From Gammaproteobacteria bacterium (lineage in GTDB: Bacteria; Pseudomonadota; Gammaproteobacteria; HTCC5015): 64,000 nucleotides of DNA. The stretch's first letter is position 1, and every line of letters starts with the position of its first letter. Both the position numbers and the translations under genes were made by a program. The stretch is from contig JANQRI010000019.1 of assembly GCA_028284675.1 (NCBI GenBank), positions 124,001 through 188,000 on the forward strand, read 5' to 3'. Under the pieces are notes generated by a model. It did no database searches. It saw only the letters and a program-made list of their open reading frames with translations, and was not told where the DNA came from. Positions 25,706 through 34,548 of the stretch are shown here, piece by piece.

Positions 25706-25732
25706 TAAAGATGTGGTGCTTCTTGCCGATAA
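25706..25732 (+). promoter_or_regulatory. Sigma-28 promoter of fliC
   Basis: TAAAGATG (25706-25713), an 11-base spacer, then a perfect GCCGATAA (25725-25732). The flagellin ATG is about 100 bases downstream with a strong AGGAGGAG site. A second GCCGATAA lies upstream at 25608-25615 but has a poor -35 box and is followed by the hairpin. Confidence 0.92.
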
Positions 25733-25835
25733 TTCTTGGTAAGGACAAAGCGGTACTTACTTCATTAACCCTTTGTCGCAATACGATGATGTTTATCAAC
25801 CAACGACTTAGGGAAATTTAACAAGGAGGAGCAAT

Positions 25836-27266
25836 ATGCCTCAGGTTATTAATACGAATATCTCGTCACTTAATGCTCAGCGTAATCTAAATCGAACACA
25901 GGAAGCATTACAAGTATCGCTGCAACGTCTGTCTTCCGGTTTACGCATTAACAGTGCGAAAGATGATGCTGCAGGCCTGGCGATTTCTGAACGCTTTACT
26001 TCACAGATACGGGGTTTAACGCAAGCGGCCCGGAATGCAAATGACGGTATTTCACTTGCGCAGACCGCGGAAGGTGCGTTGCAAGAGAGTGTAAACATCT
26101 TTCAGCGGATTCGTGAACTGTCGATACAGTCGTCCAATGCCACCAACAATGCGACCGACCGGCAGGCCTTGAACTCGGAAGTTCAGCAGCTGGTTCAGGA
26201 GGTTGACCGGATTGCAACGCAAACATCGTTTAACGGCACAAAAATATTGTCTACTGTCGGCGGTTTTTCCGCAGTATTTCAGGTGGGTGCGAATGTCGGT
26301 GAAACGATCGCAACGACTGTATCATCTTCGCGGGCGACTGATTTGGGGATTGCCAGTAATTACGGTACGGTGCAGGCAGAGAATGATGCGACTTTTTCAA
26401 CTCGACTGCGTAACCAATTTGCTGAAGATATCAGTGGCACTTTAAACGGTGTAGCAATCACTGCGGTTGCTGTAGATACCAATTCCATTGATAAAATCAA
26501 TTCGATTAATGCAGCAACCGCCACAACCGGCATCACAGCAACCAGTTTTGGTAATAGTGCCAACAGTCAGGCTGTTACTGCAGATGCCGGTAGCTCGAAC
26601 TTGGGTGATATCGTGATCAACGGTGTTGATATTGCTGCGGCAGCCAACGTTGCTGCACTGGTCACCGCGATTAACAACGTCAGCGATCAGACCGGCGTAA
26701 CCGCCAACGGTGCGGATGGTGCGGATTTGGTGCTGTTCAACAGAACAGGCGCGTCTATCAGCATCACAGTTAATACTGCAGCAGCTGATACCCTGAGCGG
26801 GTTTAATGCGGGGACCACCACAGTTGGTGCCGGTGATAATGGCGCAATTGTATTAAATGCGGCATTGACGGATACTACGGTTACCTTTGGTGATGCCGGT
26901 ACCGGCCAGGCTTTAACAGGCACCAGCGGTACGGCTGCAACTTTGACGGCTACGAATATCGCATCAATTGACGTGAACACTGTAGCAGCTGCGAATATCG
27001 CGGTTCTCGCAGTGGATCAGGCATTAACGACCGTCAATGGTGTAAGGGCGACTCTGGGTGCGATTCAAAACCGTTTTGAATCAACCATAGCCAATATTCA
27101 AACCACCAACGAAAACCTGTCTTCTGCAAGAAGCCGGATTCGTGATGCTGATTTTGCTGCAGAAACTGCAGAGCTAACACGAACGCAGATTCTACAGCAG
27201 GCGGGTGTCTCAATCCTGGCGCAGGCGAACGTCTCGCAGCAGACGGTATTGGCACTATTACAGTAA
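25836..27266 (+). CDS. fliC: Flagellin FliC
   Basis: 476 residues. The N-terminal 140 residues (PQVINTNISSLNAQRNLNRTQ...LSSGLRINSAKDDAAGLAIS) and the C-terminal 80 (NRFESTIANIQTTNENLSSARSRIRDADFAAETAELTRTQILQQAG) are the conserved D0/D1 coiled coils. The central part is Ala/Thr/Asn-rich and includes a flagellin IN-type motif (GDIVINGVDIAAAANVAALVTAIN). Role: filament subunit, exported unfolded with FliS as chaperone. The only flagellin gene in this window. A very strong AGGAGGAG ribosome-binding site and a consensus sigma-28 promoter fit high late expression. Confidence 0.95.
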   Translation: MPQVINTNISSLNAQRNLNRTQEALQVSLQRLSSGLRINSAKDDAAGLAISERFTSQIRGLTQAARNANDGISLAQTAEGALQESVNIFQRIRELSIQSSNATNNATDRQALNSEVQQLVQEVDRIATQTSFNGTKILSTVGGFSAVFQVGANVGETIATTVSSSRATDLGIASNYGTVQAENDATFSTRLRNQFAEDISGTLNGVAITAVAVDTNSIDKINSINAATATTGITATSFGNSANSQAVTADAGSSNLGDIVINGVDIAAAANVAALVTAINNVSDQTGVTANGADGADLVLFNRTGASISITVNTAAADTLSGFNAGTTTVGAGDNGAIVLNAALTDTTVTFGDAGTGQALTGTSGTAATLTATNIASIDVNTVAAANIAVLAVDQALTTVNGVRATLGAIQNRFESTIANIQTTNENLSSARSRIRDADFAAETAELTRTQILQQAGVSILAQANVSQQTVLALLQ

Positions 27267-27284
27267 TAGAATAGGCGTATCAGC

Positions 27285-27337
27285 GGGGCCGCAAAGACTT
27301 CAGGCTTGGTAAGCAAGTTCCTGAAGATAGTGGCCCC
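27285..27337 (+). other. Three-tier hairpin downstream of fliC
   Basis: GGGGCC (27285-27290) pairs with GGCCCC (27332-27337). Inside, CTTCAGG (27298-27304) pairs with CCTGAAG (27320-27326), and CTTG (27305-27308) with CAAG (27314-27317). It sits 18 bases after the flagellin stop and is not followed by a T run. It could be a Rho-assisted terminator or an mRNA 3' stabiliser separating abundant fliC from flaG expression. Confidence 0.65.
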
Positions 27338-27370
27338 AGCCATAAGTTAGATTAGAGTGGTACAGCAGCT

Positions 27371-27760
27371 ATGATTTCAGAGATCGGTAGCCAAGCATTT
27401 GACCTGAATAGGTCGCAACAACAAGCAACAGCCGGCAAGGCAGCAGGCTCAGGCGGTCAATTACTGCCGGTTCCTGAAAACCGCTTGCCGGATCTTTCTT
27501 CCAGAGGCTCAGGTGCAGAGTCGATTGAGCAGGCTGCAGAAAAATTAAACCAATTTATGCAGGCCCAAAAGCGCTCACTGCAGTTCAGTCGGGATGAAAG
27601 CAGCGGCAGGACAGTTATTAAAGTCATAAATACCGACACAAACGAGGTCGTTAAACAATTTCCGCCTGAAGAAATTTTATCTTTATCAAAAACTATCAAC
27701 GAATCACTCCAGGAGTCAGCGGGAGCGACAACAGGTCTTCTGCTTGAAGAGCAGGTATAG
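27371..27760 (+). CDS. flaG: FlaG family protein
   Basis: 129 residues. The N-terminal half is variable and Gln/Gly/Ser-rich; the C-terminal half has LNQFMQAQKRSLQFSRDESSGRTVIKVINTDTNEVVKQFPPEEIL, the FlaG domain. Family knowledge: FlaG proteins influence filament length and are found between flagellin and cap genes in polar-flagellate bacteria. It lies between fliC and fliD in that usual order. It probably shares the fliC promoter through partial read-through of the intervening hairpin, since no promoter of its own was found. Confidence 0.88.
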   Translation: MISEIGSQAFDLNRSQQQATAGKAAGSGGQLLPVPENRLPDLSSRGSGAESIEQAAEKLNQFMQAQKRSLQFSRDESSGRTVIKVINTDTNEVVKQFPPEEILSLSKTINESLQESAGATTGLLLEEQV

Positions 27761-27764
27761 CAGC

Positions 27765-27780
27765 TGGCACCAATATTGCG
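27765..27780 (+). promoter_or_regulatory. Sigma-54 promoter of fliD
   Basis: TGGCACCAATATTGCG matches TGGCAC at -24 completely and TTGC at -12 with GG-N10-GC spacing. It begins five bases after flaG and about 42 bases before the fliD ATG. It makes fliDS a sigma-54 unit separate from sigma-28-driven fliC. Confidence 0.88.
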
Positions 27781-27821
27781 ATGTGAATGGTTATGATGAC
27801 AGCAATCATTGGAGATAGGTC

Positions 27822-29192
27822 ATGTTAAGCACGCCGGGCATCGGTTCCGGCCTGGATGTTGATACCATTATTACCCAGCTGATAGAAGTCGAACAGCTGC
27901 CCTTGCTGCGGCTGGAAACACGCAAAGCAGAAAATGATGTACGGATCAGTGGTTATGGGCAAATAAGTAACACACTGGCTGCACTGCAGTCGAGTGTTCA
28001 AACCTTGGCTGATACTGATACATTCAATCAGTTTACTGCAGTGTCTTCAAATGAATCTGTGTTTACCGCGACCGCCGGTGCGGGTGCTTCGGTTTCCAGT
28101 AATACGATAAATGTGATTAACCTGGCCGCGGCCAACAGGCTTAATTCCGGGCTTTTTGCCGCCGAAGATACGGTCGTTGGCACCGGGACATTAAATTTAT
28201 CCTCCGGCACGAATTCTTTTTCGATCGCAATTGATGGAACCAACAATACCGTGGCTCAAATTCGGGATGCGATTAATGCGGCGGATGATAATGTTGGTAT
28301 TACCGCAAGTTTATTAAATGTGGATGGCGGTACCCGCTTAATTCTCAGCGCGGACAGTACTGGGCTTGCCAATCAGCTTGAAGTGACGATCAATGGCGAT
28401 GGTGATGGTAATGATACGGATAATGCGGGTTTATCCCAGTTATTGTTTCAGCAGGCCGGCCCCAGCAATATGACCGAATTACAGGCGGCGGACGATGCCA
28501 ATTTTGAAATTGATGGTTTTAGCGTCAGCAGTGCTTCCAATGAGGTGGCGGGTGTTATCAGTGGCGTGACTTTGACATTAACCGGGTCAGGTTCTGCTGC
28601 ATTGAATGTTAATCGTGATTCCTCGGCGATTTCGGGAGTGCTGAGTGATTTAGTCACGAATTACAATGATTTTATCAACAACCTGAATAGCCTTCAAAGC
28701 ACGACTCTCAGTGGCGACAATTTTTTATTGAACCTTGAGCGTCAGGCACGTGAAGAGTTTTCCACGCAGGTAACAGGGCTCAGTAGCGGTATCAGCACAG
28801 TATTTGAGTTGGGGTTGTCTTTTGATAAAGAAGGCGTGTTGAGCCTAGATACCACCCAGCTTGATGCGACGCTTGCCAGCGACCGGGAAGCAGTAGAAGC
28901 GGTTTTTACCCAGCAGGGAAGTGGTTTTGCTAATGTAATGGATTCTTTGTTGGATCGTTATTTGGGCAGTGGCGGCCTGATAGCGGGACGCACCGATAGT
29001 ATTAATGAAAATAATACGTTTTTGGATGATCAGATAATTGAGTTAAACGAGCGCATACTGAACACAGAGGAAAGGCTGTTGGCACAATTTACCGCGCTGG
29101 ATACGCTTATTTCTCAATTGACCGCTACCAGTGCTTTTCTGGATCAACAGCTGAACAGCTTGTTAAGCGTGAACCAGAATAATAATACATAA
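27822..29192 (+). CDS. fliD: FliD, filament cap protein HAP2
   Basis: 456 residues. TPGIGSGLDVDTIITQLIEVEQLPLLRLETRKAENDVRISGYGQISNTLAALQSSVQTL is the conserved FliD N-terminus. A flagellin IN-type segment (FSIAIDGTNNTVAQIRDAINAA) follows, and the C-terminal FliD_C region ends with ERILNTEERLLAQFTALDTLISQLTATSAFLDQQL. Role: pentameric cap that folds flagellin at the filament tip. GGAG lies nine bases before the ATG. It is the first gene of fliD-fliS-fliT. Confidence 0.93.
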   Translation: MLSTPGIGSGLDVDTIITQLIEVEQLPLLRLETRKAENDVRISGYGQISNTLAALQSSVQTLADTDTFNQFTAVSSNESVFTATAGAGASVSSNTINVINLAAANRLNSGLFAAEDTVVGTGTLNLSSGTNSFSIAIDGTNNTVAQIRDAINAADDNVGITASLLNVDGGTRLILSADSTGLANQLEVTINGDGDGNDTDNAGLSQLLFQQAGPSNMTELQAADDANFEIDGFSVSSASNEVAGVISGVTLTLTGSGSAALNVNRDSSAISGVLSDLVTNYNDFINNLNSLQSTTLSGDNFLLNLERQAREEFSTQVTGLSSGISTVFELGLSFDKEGVLSLDTTQLDATLASDREAVEAVFTQQGSGFANVMDSLLDRYLGSGGLIAGRTDSINENNTFLDDQIIELNERILNTEERLLAQFTALDTLISQLTATSAFLDQQLNSLLSVNQNNNT

Positions 29193-29205
29193 AAGGAGTG
29201 GTATT

Positions 29206-29637
29206 ATGGATTCCGGGTATACAAACATAGCTGCAACTTATCAACAGGCTGATTTATACGGCGGTATTGAGAGTGCCGATCCGCATAGGCTGGTTGAAAT
29301 GTTATTGGATGGTTTATTAAAGCATTTAGTGAATGCAAAAATAGGTATTCATGCGAATGATATGATGAAGAAATGCTCGGCTATCGATAAGGCGCTGAAT
29401 ATTTTAGATGCCTTAAGAAACAGTTTGGATTTTGAAGCGGGTGAAGGTTTGGCCCAGAATCTTGACGATTTGTATGACTATTTACAGCGAAGCCTTGTAA
29501 AAGCAAACTATGAATCAAGTCAGGCGCTTATTGAGGAAGTTGCATCTCTGGTCGGGCAAATCAAAACAGCCTGGTCTATGATTTCTATTGACGATCTGGA
29601 GCTTGAGCACGCAGACAAGAAGCTGGATATTGCCTGA
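29206..29637 (+). CDS. fliS: FliS, flagellin chaperone
   Basis: 143 residues, helical. YQQADLYGGIESADPHRLVEMLLDGLLKHLVNAKIGI is the FliS signature, with the LNILDALRNSLDFEAGEGLAQNLDDLYDYLQRSLVKANYE core. Role: binds the C-terminus of flagellin in the cytoplasm, blocks premature polymerisation and helps export. AAAAGGAGTGG ribosome-binding site. It starts 14 bases after fliD, so it shares the sigma-54 promoter. Confidence 0.93.
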   Translation: MDSGYTNIAATYQQADLYGGIESADPHRLVEMLLDGLLKHLVNAKIGIHANDMMKKCSAIDKALNILDALRNSLDFEAGEGLAQNLDDLYDYLQRSLVKANYESSQALIEEVASLVGQIKTAWSMISIDDLELEHADKKLDIA

Positions 29638-29776
29638 GGGTGTGGCCCAGTGGCACTTATGTATTACTGCAACGATGTGTATTGCTAAATAATTCAAAGA
29701 CTTGTTCAGTGTTTGAACTTGTGCGGTTTAATTCTTCAGGATTGCTTTGTCTCTCTCAGGCTGCCCACTCCTAGCG

Positions 29777-30085
29777 ATGAAAATGACTATTGAGGCTGAC
29801 CTTAAGTGGCTTGAAGGCCTGAACCAGGAAATCCTCGATGCTGTTCGTAATGGGCAGCTGAGCGAATTGCCAAGGTTAGCCCAGTCAAGAGATTCCGCTT
29901 ATCATAAATTGTTCACGGATTATTCACATGAGACTTTAAGCTCAAACATTCCGCTTATTAATATGATTAAGCAGGTTGATCAGGAGCTTATGTCAGAGTT
30001 GGAAACACTTCATAAAGGGTTGGCATCTCGTATATTTGATATGAAGCGTGCAAGAAAAATTCAGGAAACTTATACAAAGTTTTAA
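29777..30085 (+). CDS. FliT-like small flagellar chaperone
   Basis: About 103 residues from ATG 29777; a second ATG two codons on (29783) is equally possible, and the ribosome-binding site is poor. All-helical, charged, with KWLEGLNQEILDAVRNGQL...DYSHETLSSNIPLINMIKQVDQELMSELETLHKGL and a basic C-terminal helix. Size and position directly after fliS match fliT or its Pseudomonas functional equivalents, which chaperone the cap protein FliD. Sequence similarity of such proteins is low, so the name is tentative. The gene lies 140 bases after fliS with no terminator seen. Confidence 0.65.
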   Translation: MKMTIEADLKWLEGLNQEILDAVRNGQLSELPRLAQSRDSAYHKLFTDYSHETLSSNIPLINMIKQVDQELMSELETLHKGLASRIFDMKRARKIQETYTKF

Positions 30086-30419
30086 TAAATGATTTAATTT
30101 AGTTCATTGTTAAAAAAAGAACGCTAAACCTGCCGGCAATTTCATTATTTGAATTGATTCTTTCACATCAGTGTATAAAAAATCACATATATTCCAGGTG
30201 ATTCATTTACAGTATGTAAACTTTCATAATTTATAAATAGTTACAAAGACTATTGCATTATGCTTTGAGAAGATGTTTATAATGCTGTTAATAAAAATAT
30301 TAAAAAGCTGTTAATAAATATTGAATAGGTTTTGAGTAAGTTGTGTATCAGCTCAGACTGTGAAATAATTTAGAACGAATTTAAGATTCATCATAAAAAA
30401 GCACGGCAAGGAGAGGATC
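30086..30419 (+). promoter_or_regulatory. AT-rich leader region of fleQ
   Basis: 334 non-coding bases, strongly AT-rich. A TATAAT at 30278-30283 could be a sigma-70 -10 box; TTGCAT at 30253-30258 is a poor partner with a 19-base gap. No sigma-54 or sigma-28 site was found, which fits a class I regulator at the top of the hierarchy. The AT content may also suit nucleoid-protein binding. AAGGAGAGG precedes the fleQ ATG. Confidence 0.4.
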
Positions 30420-31673
30420 ATGGATGATCAAATGAGCCAGCCGGACGGAATCTCTGTCCCCGGTGAAGGTTTGGTTTCTACCGACACCGTTAGCTCATCA
30501 GAGCTTACCTATACTAATAATGTGCATTGCCTGGGTTCTTTAAAGCGGGCTGATATGCCATGGAAAGTCCAGGGCGAATCGTCGTCTGAACCGTTAATAG
30601 ACAAGCAGCCGATGACAGGCTCCGAGCTTGACCCATCCGATAATGCGGGCCCTGCTCAAGTTTCTCTAGAAGGTTCAAGCGAATGCCTTAATCAAATTCG
30701 AAACCTGATCAGCAAGGTTGCCAAAACCAATGCCAGTGTGCTGATCCTGGGTCAGTCCGGGACCGGGAAAGAAGTGGCGGCCCGTGAAATCCATCGTAAT
30801 TCTCTGCGTGCGAATAAACCCTTTGTGCCGATTAACTGTGGCGCAATCCCTCCCGATCTTCTTGAAAGTGAATTGTTTGGTCATGAGAAAGGTGCTTTTA
30901 CCGGAGCGCTGACCGCCAGACCAGGGCGTTTTGAGATGGCGGAAGGTGGTACGTTATTCCTGGATGAAATCGGGGATATGAGCCTGGATATGCAGGTAAA
31001 GCTTCTAAGGGTCTTGCAGGAACATACTTTTGAACGGGTTGGAAGTAACAAAACCCGGGTTGCTGATGTGAGAATAATAGCGGCAACTCACCGTAATCTG
31101 GAAGAAAGAATTTTACAGAATCAATTCCGTGAGGATCTTTACTATCGTTTGAATGTGTTTCCTATTGAAATGCCGCAGCTCAGAGACCGAAAAGAGGACA
31201 TAGCAGTATTATTGCAGTCCATGATTGACAGGCAGGCCGGGGAGCGTAGTGATGTTAAGTTTAGTGATGAGGCTATCGCTGTTTTAAAGCAGTATAACTG
31301 GCCTGGCAATATAAGAGAGCTGTCAAACGTGGTTGAGCGGATATGTATTCTCCATTCGAAAAAAATCATAGGCACTGGGGAGTTACCGCAAAAGATTCTC
31401 GATTCATGCAATAAGCTGCTTTCACCAGAAAACCATAGTATGGATGAAATTTTCAAAGCAGATATGGAGCCTGCTGATTTTGTTGAAAGATTAATCATTC
31501 CCAGTGAAGGGGTTGATTTGAAAGAGTTGCTGACCAAATTGGAATTGCACTATATTAAATTAGCGTTACGTGAGTCTGATGGAGTTGTTGCTCGAGCAGC
31601 GAAGTTGTTAAGGCTCGGCCGAACGACATTAGTGGAAAAACTTAGAAAATATGAACTGGGTCGGGCCGCGTAG
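30420..31673 (+). CDS. fleQ: FleQ-type sigma-54 activator lacking the N-terminal receiver-like domain
   Basis: 417 residues against about 490 for Pseudomonas FleQ. The AAA+ domain is complete: Walker A GQSGTGKE (111-118), GAFTGA loop (158-163), Walker B region GGTLFLDEIGD (176-186). The Fis-type helix-turn-helix RAAKLLRLGRTTLVEKLRKYEL matches FleQ closely. The first 80 residues are Ser/Asp/Pro-rich and show no receiver-like fold. The LFRS c-di-GMP motif just ahead of the AAA+ core is AQVS (79-82), and the post-Walker A 'RN' is RE. Role: master activator of sigma-54 flagellar promoters. A terminator follows, so it is a single-gene unit. Reduced c-di-GMP response is my inference. Confidence 0.85.
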   Translation: MDDQMSQPDGISVPGEGLVSTDTVSSSELTYTNNVHCLGSLKRADMPWKVQGESSSEPLIDKQPMTGSELDPSDNAGPAQVSLEGSSECLNQIRNLISKVAKTNASVLILGQSGTGKEVAAREIHRNSLRANKPFVPINCGAIPPDLLESELFGHEKGAFTGALTARPGRFEMAEGGTLFLDEIGDMSLDMQVKLLRVLQEHTFERVGSNKTRVADVRIIAATHRNLEERILQNQFREDLYYRLNVFPIEMPQLRDRKEDIAVLLQSMIDRQAGERSDVKFSDEAIAVLKQYNWPGNIRELSNVVERICILHSKKIIGTGELPQKILDSCNKLLSPENHSMDEIFKADMEPADFVERLIIPSEGVDLKELLTKLELHYIKLALRESDGVVARAAKLLRLGRTTLVEKLRKYELGRAA

Positions 31674-31710
31674 GAAAGATTCCCCCTAAGTAGTACCATT
31701 ACCGCGTTAA

Positions 31711-31748
31711 AATCACACCTTGAGATTATCAGGGTGTGATTTTTTTTT
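31711..31748 (+). terminator. Rho-independent terminator after fleQ
   Basis: AATCACACC (31711-31719) and GGTGTGATT (31733-31741) form a nine-base-pair stem followed by an eight-T run to 31748. Confidence 0.9.
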
Positions 31749-31905
31749 GCGCATCATAAAGTCAACTCCAGGTTATGCAAAAAAATAGCTATGATCGCGT
31801 CATCATAATGGCTCAATGGGTTTTTTCTGGCGCCATATATTTGACTTATTTTTATACAAAAATTTATGCCTGCTTTTTTTTCAGGAGAAAATGAATTACT
31901 AAAGA

Positions 31906-31921
31906 CGGCATATATATTGCA
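31906..31921 (+). promoter_or_regulatory. Sigma-54 promoter of fleSR
   Basis: CGGCATATATATTGCA has GG-N10-GC spacing with GGCAT at -24 and TTGCA at -12; only the leading T of TGG is replaced. It lies about 39 bases upstream of the fleS ATG. FleQ-dependent sigma-54 control of fleSR is the known Pseudomonas arrangement. Confidence 0.8.
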
Positions 31922-31959
31922 ATTCACAACGAACCTGAAATAAAAAAATCACATAAGAC

Positions 31960-33162
31960 ATGAATCGTTGTGAGAAAAAAACGTTGCAGCTAAGAACCGC
32001 TTTCTCTGCTTTTAATGAAACCTCAGTGTATTTGATTGAGCAATACAAAGCTCTTGAAGAAAAGGCTGAAGGTTTGGCAAGTCGCCTTGCCGAGGTGAAT
32101 AGTGACCGTTTGAAGCAGTTGGCAGATAAAGAGTCTTTAGCGGAGCGTTTGCAAAGAATTATTTCAGCACTGCCCAGTGGGCTGGTCGTAGTGGCACCGG
32201 ATGGCAAAATACTGGAGTGGAACGCAAAAGCTGAAGAATTGCTGGGCATTAAGCTCGCTGGAAAAAGTTGGCAGCAGATTAATGATGAGTGCCTTTCGAA
32301 AAGTGTATTACAGGCAGGAGAGTTGTTGCTTGCAAATGGCTGTCGTATAAATTTGTCGGTGCAAAAACAAAATGCTAAGAGCGATGGAAAGATTGTATTG
32401 CTGAATGATGTGACTGAATTGCGAAAACTGCAGGATAGTTTGCTGCATAAAGAGAAGCTCTCAGCAACCGGGCAAATGATTGGTAAGCTGGCGCATCAAA
32501 TTCGCACTCCATTGGCTTCAGCATTTCTATATCTTTCAAAAATTCGGAAATTCGATGTTTTGCCGGCAGCAACAAACAAAGCTTTAAAGAAGCTCCATGA
32601 TTGTTTATCAGGTTTGCAGCAAACTGTAGATGATTTGCTGCTTTATATTCGCGGACAAAACCCGGCGATGGAGTGGGTTTCGGTGAAGTCAATATTCGAA
32701 GCAGTACATATGGCCTGTAAGTTCGATTTGAATGACAGTAATGTGAAGCTTGTTTTTCACCATGACGCAGAAAACTTTAAGGTTTATGTTAGCCGCTCTG
32801 CAATAGAAGGTGCTTTTATAAACCTTGTTACCAATGCTATTCAGGCTTCCGCAACAGAAATAATTATCGAATCTAAAATGCTGGATAACGAAGTTTTGTT
32901 TTCAGTAAAGGACAACGGGCAAGGTATTCAGGGTAGCTATGATGAGATTTTCAAACCTTTCTATACCACTAGAAATGATGGGACAGGTTTAGGGTTGGCT
33001 ATTGTCCAGGCTGTGGCTGAACTTCATGGTGGAAAAGTGCGTATTGAATCGAATAACAAAAAGGGAACACTTTTTGAAGTGAGACTGCCAATACAAAGTG
33101 AAATCAACTTGCTTCCGAGTGATGGTGGGGAAGAGTATAAAAACAGTTATGTCTGCTACTAA
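31960..33162 (+). CDS. fleS: FleS sensor histidine kinase
   Basis: 400 residues, no membrane segment, so a cytoplasmic kinase. An N-terminal coiled coil (about 20-60) leads to a PAS domain (LQRIISALPSGLVVVAPDGKILEWNAKAEELLGI, about 62-150), then HisKA with the phospho-His in GKLAHQIRTPLASA and the ATPase core with NLVTNAIQAS (N), VKDNGQGI (G1) and GTGLGLAIVQAVAELHGG (G2). Role: phosphorylates FleR to switch on class III sigma-54 genes. A clear ribosome-binding site is not visible at the ATG, and the leader is short. It forms a two-gene unit with fleR, 18 bases apart. Confidence 0.9.
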   Translation: MNRCEKKTLQLRTAFSAFNETSVYLIEQYKALEEKAEGLASRLAEVNSDRLKQLADKESLAERLQRIISALPSGLVVVAPDGKILEWNAKAEELLGIKLAGKSWQQINDECLSKSVLQAGELLLANGCRINLSVQKQNAKSDGKIVLLNDVTELRKLQDSLLHKEKLSATGQMIGKLAHQIRTPLASAFLYLSKIRKFDVLPAATNKALKKLHDCLSGLQQTVDDLLLYIRGQNPAMEWVSVKSIFEAVHMACKFDLNDSNVKLVFHHDAENFKVYVSRSAIEGAFINLVTNAIQASATEIIIESKMLDNEVLFSVKDNGQGIQGSYDEIFKPFYTTRNDGTGLGLAIVQAVAELHGGKVRIESNNKKGTLFEVRLPIQSEINLLPSDGGEEYKNSYVCY

Positions 33163-33180
33163 ATACAAAGGGATGAGTAA

Positions 33181-34548
33181 ATGAAAAAAAGGACTTTACT
33201 GGTAATTGAAGATGACAGTGCACTACGTGAAGCTGTAACAGAGGTTTTGATGGCGGCTGGTTACAATGTTATAAGTGTTTCTGCAGCTGAAGAGGCAATT
33301 GGAATCATTAATAAAAAAATATGCGATCTGATTATCAGTGATGTTGAAATGCGTGGCATGAAGGGTGATGAATTGCTTAATTACGTTAAGCAAAAAGGCT
33401 TTGAGTTGCCTGTCATACTGATGACCGCATACGGGACTATTCAGCAGGCTGTGAACGCGATGCATGCTGGCGCCAGTGAATATTTGGTCAAGCCTTTCGA
33501 GGCCGAGACACTGATAAATACAGTCAAAAAATACTTATCTGCAGATGTGGATGAGATTTCATCGACTATGATTTCTGAAAATTCAACGGTGTACCGGCTT
33601 TACAATTTAGCCGCTAAAGTCGCTCGAAGTGATGTGTCTGTTTTGATTAACGGAGAAAGTGGTTCGGGCAAAGAAGTACTGGCAAAGTTCATACATCAAA
33701 ACTCTTCAAGAAGTGATAACCCGTTTGTTGCTATTAATTGTGCTGCAATACCCGAGAATATGCTGGAAGCAGTATTGTTCGGTTATGAAAAGGGTGCATT
33801 TACCGGGGCATATCAGCGTAACTCAGGAAAATTTGAGCAAGCGCAGAAAGGAACACTATTGCTTGATGAAATATCTGAAATGGATTTAGGGTTGCAGGCA
33901 AAGTTATTAAGAGTATTGCAGGAAAAAGAAGTTGAGAGACTGGGAGGCCGCGAGCTTATTAAACTTGATGTGCGGGTTTTGGCGACAACTAACAGGGATC
34001 TCGGGAAAGAAGTGAAAGAAGGAAGGTTTCGCCAGGATTTGTTTTACAGGCTGAATGTATTTCCTTTGACTTTGCCGCCTTTGCGTGAGAGACGTGAAGA
34101 TATTGCCGGGATTTCAGAGCAATTTATAGAACGTTTTCTGGCAAAGACGGGCCGTAAATGCAGGGACAAGCCCGGTTTAAGTAATGCTGCTATACAGAAA
34201 TTAATGAGTCATGGTTGGCCGGGGAATATCCGTGAGTTAGAAAATGTTATCCAGCGTGCACTGGTGGTATATCAGGGAAGCACGATTGAGCCCAGTGATA
34301 TTGTACTCGAAGGAGCGCCTAAAGCCGCTTTGGAGAGAGTTATTAGTGAAGATGAAGATCTGTCAATGTTGCCGGTAGATTTGAAGAGGCATGAGCAGGA
34401 TTTGATTTTGCAAGCTTTGGAGAAGGGTAATGGCAGCCGAAAATTTGCCGCGCAGACGCTTGGCATCAGTCCGAGAACTTTGCGATATAAGTTGTCGAAA
34501 ATGCGGGAGCGTGGAGTAAAAATACCATCTGCATATGGTATGGCATAA
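33181..34548 (+). CDS. fleR: FleR sigma-54 response regulator
   Basis: 455 residues. Receiver domain at 1-120 with D11-D12, phospho-acceptor D54 and K104; AAA+ domain with Walker A GESGSGKE (158-165) and GAFTGA (205-210); C-terminal Fis-type helix-turn-helix (GNGSRKFAAQTLGISPRTLRYKLSKMRERG). Role: phosphorylated by FleS, activates sigma-54 promoters for the later basal body and hook genes. The fleSR pair with the sigma-54 promoter completes the three-step Pseudomonas-like cascade. The segment before GAFTGA reads LEAVLFGYEKGAFTGA, a slight variant of the usual LESELFGHEKG that leaves the functional loop intact. Confidence 0.92.
   Translation: MKKRTLLVIEDDSALREAVTEVLMAAGYNVISVSAAEEAIGIINKKICDLIISDVEMRGMKGDELLNYVKQKGFELPVILMTAYGTIQQAVNAMHAGASEYLVKPFEAETLINTVKKYLSADVDEISSTMISENSTVYRLYNLAAKVARSDVSVLINGESGSGKEVLAKFIHQNSSRSDNPFVAINCAAIPENMLEAVLFGYEKGAFTGAYQRNSGKFEQAQKGTLLLDEISEMDLGLQAKLLRVLQEKEVERLGGRELIKLDVRVLATTNRDLGKEVKEGRFRQDLFYRLNVFPLTLPPLRERREDIAGISEQFIERFLAKTGRKCRDKPGLSNAAIQKLMSHGWPGNIRELENVIQRALVVYQGSTIEPSDIVLEGAPKAALERVISEDEDLSMLPVDLKRHEQDLILQALEKGNGSRKFAAQTLGISPRTLRYKLSKMRERGVKIPSAYGMA

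Noticed and set aside
31883..31901. Three-codon reading frame (ATG AAT TAC TAA) with a good Shine-Dalgarno upstream of fleS
   Set aside because: It lies upstream of the predicted sigma-54 start point, so it would not be on the fleS transcript.
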